Notes under the pieces: model-generated | Told to the model about the DNA's origin: nothing | Database searches by the model: none | What the model saw: only the letters and a program-made list of their open reading frames with translations | Assembly (NCBI RefSeq): GCF_024171815.1 | Contig: NZ_JAMTCJ010000002.1 | Coordinates: forward strand, 186,001 to 250,000 | Direction: 5' to 3' | DNA length: 64,000 nt | Origin: Williamsia maris | Lineage (GTDB): Bacteria > Actinomycetota > Actinomycetes > Mycobacteriales > Mycobacteriaceae | Program-made: the position numbers and the translations under genes | Part shown: in pieces, positions 58,545 to 64,000 of the stretch | How positions within the stretch are numbered: the first letter of the stretch is position 1 | How the letters are laid out: the number at the start of each line of letters is the position of its first letter

Positions 58545-59408
58545 ATGAGCACAGTTCGGTTGGACACCTGGGACGCCGGAGTCGACTTCCCCATCTTCGA
58601 CGCCAAGACCCGCTCGTTCAAGAAGTCGGTCCTCGGTCGGGCCGGCGGCGTCATCGGATCCAACGAGTCCAATGTCGTGGTCGTCGAGGCGCTGAAGAAC
58701 ATCAACCTGCATCTGTCGCACGGCGATCGGATCGGGCTCGTCGGCCACAACGGCGCCGGCAAGTCGACGTTGCTCCGGCTGCTGTCGGGCATCTACGAAC
58801 CGACCCGCGGCGCCTGCAAGATTCAGGGCCGGGTGGCGCCCGTGTTCGACCTCGGCGTCGGCATGGACCCGGAGATCTCTGGTTACGAGAACATCATCAT
58901 CCGCGGCATGTTCCTCGGCATGAGCCGCCGCGAGATGCTCAAGAAGACCGATGAGATCGCGGAGTTCACCGAGCTCGGCGACTACCTCAAGATGCCGCTG
59001 CGCACCTACTCCACCGGTATGCGCGTACGCGTGTCGCTGGGCGTGGTCACCAGCATCGACCCCGAGATCCTCATCCTCGACGAGGGCATCGGCGCGGTCG
59101 ACGCCGACTTCATGCGCAAGGCCCGCATCCGACTGCAGGACCTGGTCAAACGCTCGGGAATCCTGGTGTTCGCCAGCCACTCCAACGAGTTCCTCGCCCA
59201 GCTGTGCGACCGCGCGCTGTGGATCGATCACGGCCAGATCCGGATGGACGGCGGCATCGAAGAAGTCGTCGGCGCCTACGAGGGCCCCGACGCCGCCCGC
59301 CACGTCCGCGAGGTCCTCGCCGAGGTCGATCGGGATGACAAGGCGCGCGCCGGCGCTGCCGACACGGCAGCGGCACCCGATCCCGACAACGCCGCGCAGA
59401 ACGGCTGA
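58545..59408 (+). CDS. wzt: ABC exporter ATPase, galactan export
   Basis: ATP-binding subunit of 287 residues, like RfbE/Wzt (Rv3781). Walker A is GHNGAGKST (67-75), the ABC signature is the variant YSTGMRVRVSLG, Walker B is ILILDEGIGAVD and the H-loop FASHSNEF. This pattern is the TagH/Wzt polysaccharide subgroup. The N-terminal 45 residues include the family's DAKTRSFKKSVLG insertion. The C-terminus ends after an Ala-rich acidic tail, with no carbohydrate-binding domain, so substrate recognition probably does not rely on a modified glycan end. Confidence 0.93.
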   Translation: MSTVRLDTWDAGVDFPIFDAKTRSFKKSVLGRAGGVIGSNESNVVVVEALKNINLHLSHGDRIGLVGHNGAGKSTLLRLLSGIYEPTRGACKIQGRVAPVFDLGVGMDPEISGYENIIIRGMFLGMSRREMLKKTDEIAEFTELGDYLKMPLRTYSTGMRVRVSLGVVTSIDPEILILDEGIGAVDADFMRKARIRLQDLVKRSGILVFASHSNEFLAQLCDRALWIDHGQIRMDGGIEEVVGAYEGPDAARHVREVLAEVDRDDKARAGAADTAAAPDPDNAAQNG

Positions 59409-59414
59409 CGCAGC

Positions 59415-60317
59415 GTGACCGATCGGGTCATCGCGGTGGTGGTCACCTACCGCCGCGCCGAACTCCTCGCCCAGTCGTTGGCCGTGCTGACCGCACAGAG
59501 CCGACCGATCGATCACCTCGTGGTCATCGACAACGGCAGCCAGACCGAGGTCGCCGATCTGGTTGCACAGCAAGCTCTCCCGACCACCTACATCCCCTCG
59601 GCCCACAACCTGGGCGGCGCGGGCGGATTCGCCCTCGGGATGCTGCACGCCCTGGCGCTCGGCGCCGACTGGGTGTGGTGCGCCGACGACGACGGACGCC
59701 CTGAGGGCCCGGAGGTCCTGGCGACGCTGCTGCGGTGCGCGACCGAGGGCGGCTACGACGAGCTGTCGCCGGTGGTCTGCAACATCGACGACCCCGACAC
59801 CCTTGCGTTCCCGCTACGGCGCGGAGTCGTGTGGCGGCGCAAGCGATCCGAGCTCTTCGTCGACAGCAGCGAGACCGAGGAGGTCCTCGACGGGATCGCC
59901 TCGCTGATGAACGGGGCGCTGTTCTCGGCGCGTGCGATCGACGCGGTCGGCGTCCCGGATCTGCGTCTGTTCGTCCGCGGCGACGAGGTGGAGATGCATC
60001 GTCGGCTCGCCCGCTCGGGGATGCGCTTCGGCACCTGCCTGATCACCGCGTACCTGCATCCGGACGGCACCGCCGAGTTCCATCCGATCCTCGGTGGACG
60101 CATGCACACGCAGTACCCCGACGACACGACCAAGCGCTACTTCACCTACCGCAACCGGGGGTACCTGCTGCACCAGCCCGGTCTGCGCAAGCTGATCCCG
60201 CAGGAGTGGGCGCGATTCGGGTGGTACTTCCTCATCCACCGCCGCGACGTGGCCGGCTTCCGCGAGTGGATCCGCCTGCGCGGTGAGGGGCGACGCGAGC
60301 ACTTCAAGCGGCCCTGA
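59415..60317 (+). CDS. glfT1: Galactofuranosyltransferase GlfT1
   Basis: GT2-type glycosyltransferase of 300 residues, like Rv3782, which adds the first galactofuranose residues to the decaprenyl-linked linker of arabinogalactan. The donor-binding strand is IAVVVTYRRAELLAQSL, the metal-binding triad is in WCADDDGRP, and HNLGGAGGF is the substrate loop. SLMNGALFSARAI and FVRGDEVEMHRRL are further motifs; the latter contains the probable catalytic Asp/Glu. Its start, GTG 59415, follows the ATPase stop by 6 bases. The whole export-assembly trio supports a mycolic-acid-type cell wall. Confidence 0.93.
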   Translation: MTDRVIAVVVTYRRAELLAQSLAVLTAQSRPIDHLVVIDNGSQTEVADLVAQQALPTTYIPSAHNLGGAGGFALGMLHALALGADWVWCADDDGRPEGPEVLATLLRCATEGGYDELSPVVCNIDDPDTLAFPLRRGVVWRRKRSELFVDSSETEEVLDGIASLMNGALFSARAIDAVGVPDLRLFVRGDEVEMHRRLARSGMRFGTCLITAYLHPDGTAEFHPILGGRMHTQYPDDTTKRYFTYRNRGYLLHQPGLRKLIPQEWARFGWYFLIHRRDVAGFREWIRLRGEGRREHFKRP

Positions 60318-60320
60318 GCA

Positions 60321-61055
60321 TCACCGGGCGCTGTCGGACCGACCACTCCCCCGCTTGTTCGACGGGTGGTCGATGTCGATGAGCCGTCGGGCCAGTTCGA
60401 CCAGCTTGGTGTTGCTCGTCTGCGAGATCTGTTTGAGCATGTCGAACGCCTGGTCGGCGTCGACGGTGTAACGCTCCATCAGGATCCCCTTGGCCTGCCC
60501 GATGTCGTCCCGGGAGGCCAGGGCCTCCTCGAACTGGTGCGACCAGGTGCGGCTGTGCAGCGCCAGTGCGGTGTTCGCCGCGAACACACTGCCCACCCTC
60601 TGCGCCTCGGTGTCGAAGGCCTGCGCGCTGTCGGCGTGCAGATTGAACGCGCTCATGCTGGTCGCGTCACGGTGCAGCTGGAACGAGAGGCTCGACCGGA
60701 CCGGCGTCTGGGCGACGACGTCCTCGATGAACAGCGGCCATCGCTCGTCGGTCGTGTAGTCGCCGATCAGCACTGGGTGCTGCTCCCACGCCGCGTCGAG
60801 ACACGGGCCGATGTCGTGCTTGGACTGCAACTCGTCGAGGCGCGCGGCCACCGCGTCGGTGGGCGCGATCGTCATGACCTCGCCGTGCTCGACCACGGTG
60901 ATGCACGCATGACTCGCTGCGGGTATCGCCGACACCGCACCCTCGGTGAGCGAGGTCAGCAGCGTCTCGACGTCCTCGTCCGACACATCTGTGTTCTGCA
61001 GTTCGGCCACCTGCGCTGCCAGGGCCCTGAACAATTCGTTGCCGCGTTCGACCAC
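60321..61055 (-). CDS. GAF-ANTAR RNA-binding antiterminator
   Basis: A 244-residue regulator. Residues about 20-160 are a GAF sensor domain (ACITVVEHGEVMTIAPTDAVAARLDELQ, GPCLDAAWEQHPVLIGDY). Residues about 170-225 are the ANTAR RNA-binding domain: EALASRDDIGQAKGILMERYTVDADQAFDMLKQISQTSNTKLVELARRL, including the typical IGQAKGILM and the conserved Ala/Leu positions. ANTAR proteins bind dual-hexaloop RNA hairpins to stop termination; no such RNA is evident nearby. It ends 4 bases from the convergent glfT1 gene. The target and ligand are unknown. Confidence 0.93.
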   Translation of the reverse strand: MVERGNELFRALAAQVAELQNTDVSDEDVETLLTSLTEGAVSAIPAASHACITVVEHGEVMTIAPTDAVAARLDELQSKHDIGPCLDAAWEQHPVLIGDYTTDERWPLFIEDVVAQTPVRSSLSFQLHRDATSMSAFNLHADSAQAFDTEAQRVGSVFAANTALALHSRTWSHQFEEALASRDDIGQAKGILMERYTVDADQAFDMLKQISQTSNTKLVELARRLIDIDHPSNKRGSGRSDSAR

Positions 61056-61199
61056 GGTCCCACGCTCCTACTCGTCCGGATTCCGCAGCAATTTTACAGC
61101 GACTGCGCACGGCCGGTCGACGTTCTCCTGACAGCACTCACCGCTGGTGGCCCACGGTTTCGTTGAAGGTACCGGTATGTTTTCCATACCGTCGCCGCC

Positions 61200-61862
61200 A
61201 TGACAACCACTGGTTCCACCTCGCTCGCGGGCACTCGCACCCGCCGATTCGACGCGCTCCGACACCTCCTGGATCACCCGATGATCGTGCTGGTGGCGCT
61301 CATTGCCATCGTGGCGTCGGCCTGCAGCTCGGACCCCGCCACCCCACCGGACCCGCAGTCGCTGATCGACCGTGCGCCCGGACTCGTCCGACCCGCGTCG
61401 GTGCATGTCGCCTCGACCGACACCGACCGCGATCGAGCCACCGTTCATATCGCACAGCAGCTCTACACGTTCTGGAACACCGGCGACCCCGCACGTCTCG
61501 ACGCGGCGGTGGGTCCCGAGTTCCGCGACAACACCCTGCCCAGCGGACGGCCGCAGGGACCCTCGGGACCGGTCGCCGCGTCCTCGACGTTTCGGGCGGC
61601 CATCCCGGACCTGACGTGCGAGTTGGCCGACCTCTACGTGACCGGCGACACCTTCACCGCGCGACTGGTGTTCGCCGGATCCTTCACCGGGACCTACAAC
61701 GGCGTGCGGGGCGCCGGGCAGCCGATCCGGTTCGGCGCCATCGACATCCAGCATGTGGGTGCCGGGGGAAAGATCGTCGAGGACTGGCACCTCGAGGACA
61801 ACCTGACGTTCCTGCAGCAGGCCGGGCTGGTGACCGTCGCCTCTGCACCCTCGCGCAACTAG
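61200..61862 (+). CDS. SnoaL-like (NTF2-fold) lipoprotein
   Basis: The 220-residue protein has a basic start, a hydrophobic segment MIVLVALIAIVASAC and lipobox VASAC (Cys at about 42), so it is a lipid-anchored surface protein with a short cytoplasmic lead. The mature part has a SnoaL/NTF2-like ester-cyclase-type domain (about 75-210): AQQLYTFWNTGDPARLDAAVGPEFRDN, FRAAIPDLTCELADLYVTGDTFTARLVFAGSFTG and GKIVEDWHLEDNLTFLQQAG. These are typical of the family. Ligand or reaction unknown. The CPBP protease gene follows after 34 bases in the same direction. Confidence 0.85.
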   Translation: MTTTGSTSLAGTRTRRFDALRHLLDHPMIVLVALIAIVASACSSDPATPPDPQSLIDRAPGLVRPASVHVASTDTDRDRATVHIAQQLYTFWNTGDPARLDAAVGPEFRDNTLPSGRPQGPSGPVAASSTFRAAIPDLTCELADLYVTGDTFTARLVFAGSFTGTYNGVRGAGQPIRFGAIDIQHVGAGGKIVEDWHLEDNLTFLQQAGLVTVASAPSRN

Positions 61863-61896
61863 CGGTGGACACCCGGCGAGCCGTACGTTCGCTGCC

Positions 61897-62694
61897 ATGA
61901 CAGACGTTGCGGCGACCCACCGACGCAGACGACTCGGGTTCCTGGGATTCGTCGCGATCGTGGCGGTGTACCTGGCGCTCATCCAGGTGGGTGGTCTGCT
62001 GATACAGCATGTGAGCGGGGAGGATTCGACCACCACCACACGCGGGGTCGTGTTCACGATGGCCGTCCCGCTGGGCGCGGCGTTGGTGTTCACCGGTGTC
62101 GTCATCGCCGCCCTGGGGTGGTGGCGACCGGTCCTGCGCGACGAACGACCGACGAGTCGGTGGGTGTGGGTGGTGCCTGCGCTGTTCGTGGTGGCCATCC
62201 TGGTCGGCATCGACTATTCCGCGCTGGCCGAGAAGGGCCTCGGTTTCGTCCTGCTACTCCTGCTCGTCACCCAGTTCGTCGGATGGGGCGAGGAGGGGAT
62301 GTTCCGCGGCGTCGGCGTGACCGTCCTCCGGGACCGTGGGCTGACCGAGGGGAAGGTCGCACTGTGGTCGAGCGTCATTTTCGGTGCGGTGCACCTGTCG
62401 AACGCAATCGGCCACGGCGCGAGCGCGATCCCCCAGGCCATCGCGGTGAGTCTGGCCGGCTACTTCTTCTACCTCATCCGACGGGTGTCGCGGGGGAATG
62501 CCCTGAACTCGATCATCCACGGACTCTTCGACTTCTCGATCCTGTCCGGTACGTCGATCCTCGTCGACCAGGACAGCTATCCGGGATCGCTGGCGCCGAT
62601 CCTGCTTTATCCCGTCCTCGGGCTCGCCCTGTTCTTCGCCCGCCGACGCATCGAACCACCGGCTGGGCCGACTTCCTCTCCTCCCGCGACATGA
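61897..62694 (+). CDS. CPBP family intramembrane metalloprotease (second copy)
   Basis: Membrane protein of 265 residues, CPBP/Abi type. The motifs are all present: EEGMFRGVG (Glu-Glu-x-x-x-Arg), FGAVHLSNA with its His, and NSIIHGLFDF. Eight helices are predicted. It is better conserved than the first copy (53047-53769). The two share the property of being followed directly by the same 19-nt phased inverted element. The last bases of the gene lie inside that element, so its first unit encodes the SSPPAT C-terminus. The substrate is unknown. Confidence 0.9.
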   Translation: MTDVAATHRRRRLGFLGFVAIVAVYLALIQVGGLLIQHVSGEDSTTTTRGVVFTMAVPLGAALVFTGVVIAALGWWRPVLRDERPTSRWVWVVPALFVVAILVGIDYSALAEKGLGFVLLLLLVTQFVGWGEEGMFRGVGVTVLRDRGLTEGKVALWSSVIFGAVHLSNAIGHGASAIPQAIAVSLAGYFFYLIRRVSRGNALNSIIHGLFDFSILSGTSILVDQDSYPGSLAPILLYPVLGLALFFARRRIEPPAGPTSSPPAT

Positions 62695-62747
62695 TTCGAC
62701 TCCCGCGACAGTGATCTCCGTCGCGGGAGTCGATCTGTGTCGTGGGA
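62682..62747. repeat. 19-nt phased inverted element, family TCCCGCGAC (copy 2)
   Basis: TCCCGCGAC starts at 62682 and 62701, and inverted units start at 62720 (GTCGCGGGA) and 62739 (GTCGTGGGA), again exactly 19 nt apart. CGACTCCCGCGAC (62697-62709) is perfectly complementary to 62720-62732. The first unit is coding (end of the CPBP gene). It lies between convergent genes. Same architecture as 53788-53853. Confidence 0.9.
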
Positions 62748-62752
62748 ACGAC

Positions 62753-63337
62753 CTAGGCGACCTCGGCGAGCTCCTCGACGGCCACGCGGTCCGACGGCGC
62801 CATGTGGGCCGCCCGCACTCGGGACACGTAGATGCGGGTGAACAGGATCGGCGTCATGAAGCAGGTCGCCGACGCGGCGACCGTCATCCACCCCGCCTGG
62901 TTCATCAGGACGACGGTCAGCACGGCCGAGACGGTGAACGCACTCGCCCACGCCGCGGTGATCACCACGTTCAGGCGCCGGAACGCCGCGGAGTCCGCCA
63001 CCTCGGAAGAGACCTGCCTACGCGCGATCCCCATGGTGAAGGGCGTGCCGATCGCGATGCTCGCCCAGGCCACCACCGCCAGCCAGGCGATCGACATCGT
63101 CCCGCAGTACGCGGCGATGGCGGCGTGCGGTTGCGCGAACGCGATCGGGGTGAGGACCGCGAAGAAGGCGATCGACCCGACGGCCAGGATCTGGGTGTCC
63201 CACGACGCCCCCGCACGTCGGTCGGCGATGAGCATCGCCACGGCCAGTACCGCGGCGCCCACCGCGCCCCACTGCCACCCGAAGTGGGACAGGGTGATGA
63301 ATCCGATGAACGGGAGAAACCCTCGTAGGTACGACAT
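62753..63337 (-). CDS. Six-helix membrane protein of unknown function
   Basis: Integral membrane protein of 194 residues with six predicted helices: about 5-20, 22-40, 50-68, 80-105, 125-150 and 155-172. It has polar residues such as GIARRQVSSEVADSAAF in the central loop. The start ATG 63337 follows GAAGGGAATCGAG. I do not recognise a named family. It is separated from the upstream sucrase/ferredoxin-like gene by about 147 bases with a hairpin, and ends 6 bases from the phased inverted element. Its composition suggests a small transporter-like or intermembrane protein, without evidence. Confidence 0.7.
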   Translation of the reverse strand: MSYLRGFLPFIGFITLSHFGWQWGAVGAAVLAVAMLIADRRAGASWDTQILAVGSIAFFAVLTPIAFAQPHAAIAAYCGTMSIAWLAVVAWASIAIGTPFTMGIARRQVSSEVADSAAFRRLNVVITAAWASAFTVSAVLTVVLMNQAGWMTVAASATCFMTPILFTRIYVSRVRAAHMAPSDRVAVEELAEVA

Positions 63338-63432
63338 CTCGATTCCCTTCTCGACGGGGACGTCCTTCGACGACCGATGGTTCCACTGTAGGAATCGCGC
63401 GCGGAGATGTCGTGGTCCCACGGGTGGAGTCC

Positions 63433-63454
63433 GGGTGGAGATGGCCGTCCACCC
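63433..63454 (-). terminator. Hairpin after the sucrase/ferredoxin-like gene
   Basis: GGGTGGA (63433-63439) and TCCACCC (63448-63454) form a 7-bp stem with an 8-nt loop. It starts 31 bases beyond the stop of the gene at the window edge, on the minus strand. Confidence 0.5.
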
Positions 63455-63484
63455 ACGGGCAGCCCGGTCCGGCGCCGAGACAGG

Positions 63485-64000
63485 TCAGGCCTGGTCGGCG
63501 AACTCCAGTGACTCCAGTTCGAACCGGCGGACGCTGCCGGGGATGCGTGCGTCGCATGTCGAGAGCAGGGGCGCGGACATGACGACTCGGAGCGAGACAG
63601 TGCACTGCGGGCCCTCCGCCACGGCCAGAACCACCCGCACACGGTCACCTGACTCCTCGACACCGAGCGTGGTGAACGCCTCGATGCGATCGTCACCCGT
63701 GGCTTCCCGGAGGTAGTGCTCGGCGGCCTGGACGGCATGCGAGACGCAAGTCCGTCCACGCAGGAACCTCTCGTCGACCCTGCCGTCGGCGTACCGGGTC
63801 AACAGATCGACGGGGTCGGCGGTGTCGATTCGTCCGTAGCTGAGCCCCTCGGGGAGCACCACCATCGTCGCAGCGAACCGGTCGCCGCCGAGATGTGAAC
63901 ACTCCCAGGTGTTCTCGGGATCGTGGGCCGTGAGGGCGGCGGCGGCACCCCGACCACGCACCGCGCAGCACCGGTCGTGTTTGCCGTGGGCGCAGACCGC
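63485..64000 (-). CDS. Sucrase/ferredoxin-like protein (thioredoxin-fold [2Fe-2S] family), 5' end outside the window
   Basis: Only the C-terminal about 171 residues are visible. The frame continues beyond 64000, where AVCAHGKHDRCCAVRGRG is read; this is the conserved VCTHGKRDxCC segment of the sucrase/ferredoxin-like family, so GTG 63961 is not the start. CSHLGGDRFAATMVVLPEGLSYGRI follows, then an alpha/beta tail. The family has a thioredoxin-like ferredoxin fold and probably binds [2Fe-2S]. The function in bacteria is unknown; a link to sulfur or redox metabolism is inferred from the fold. The stop is at 63485. Confidence 0.85.
   Translation of the reverse strand, partial: AVCAHGKHDRCCAVRGRGAAAALTAHDPENTWECSHLGGDRFAATMVVLPEGLSYGRIDTADPVDLLTRYADGRVDERFLRGRTCVSHAVQAAEHYLREATGDDRIEAFTTLGVEESGDRVRVVLAVAEGPQCTVSLRVVMSAPLLSTCDARIPGSVRRFELESLEFADQA

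Overview
The window is high-GC actinobacterial DNA from a mycolic-acid-producing member of the Mycobacteriales. A Gordonia-like genus is the best guess, and that assignment is inference. The supporting genes are a GlfT1-type galactofuranosyltransferase with its Wzm/Wzt exporter, a Bpa/PafE proteasome activator ending in GQYL, antigen-85-type esterases, an MMPL transporter, a wax ester synthase-like protein and a PolD1/LigC repair pair. Gene order resembles the M. tuberculosis Rv3752c-Rv3783 stretch as I remember it: tadA, its partner, tyrA, a glycolipid-binding-like gene, proZWVX, then hisC2, quinone oxidoreductase, desulfurase-like protein, Bpa and galactan export. Accessory genes are inserted between these blocks. 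I see no phage, insertion sequence, rRNA or CRISPR. No gap between genes exceeds about 190 bases.

Layout. 1-4 kb: a truncated glycosyltransferase, an Rv1733c-like membrane protein, and the overlapping polymerase/ligase pair. 4-7.3 kb: glutamyl-Q tRNA(Asp) synthetase, an RDD membrane protein and a tRNA-guanine transglycosylase, so two queuosine-related genes lie close together. 7.3-13 kb: secreted cupin, MMPL transporter with its TetR gene, lipoprotein, WS/DGAT-like acyltransferase. 13-16.4 kb: tRNA-Ser(CGA), CsbD, tadA with its partner, tyrA. 16.4-20.8 kb: a glycine-betaine-type ABC importer in one overlapping operon with a methyltransferase. 20.8-24.6 kb: a redox/signalling operon made of a receiver-oxidoreductase fusion, a cyclic-nucleotide-domain histidine kinase and a methyltransferase.

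24.8-31.2 kb: assorted metabolism, including a LysR/TehA-type exporter pair. 31.3-34.6 kb: an ATP-grasp ligase translationally overlapped with a 695-residue protein that carries a papain-like Cys-His-Asn arrangement; this is the strongest candidate for an undescribed system. 34.7-45.6 kb: reductases, regulators with clear palindromic operators, tRNA-Arg(ACG), tRNA-Ser(GCT), a HisC-like aminotransferase and two antigen-85-like esterases. 45.8-50.7 kb: a wall-related module of murF, acyltransferase-3 and an unknown gene, divergent from ddl. 50.7-57.6 kb: CorA-like transporter, NAD-binding protein, CPBP protease, tRNA-Ser(TGA), MarR/quinone oxidoreductase, a desulfurase-like protein lacking its lysine, and Bpa. 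57.7-60.3 kb: Wzm-Wzt-GlfT1. 60.3-64 kb: ANTAR regulator, lipoprotein, second CPBP protease, membrane protein, and a truncated sucrase/ferredoxin-like gene.

A window-wide pattern is a set of short intergenic arrays whose units repeat at a strict 19, 21 or 22 nt period. In three of them the units switch from direct to inverted while keeping the same phase. They lie between genes, mostly just after stop codons.
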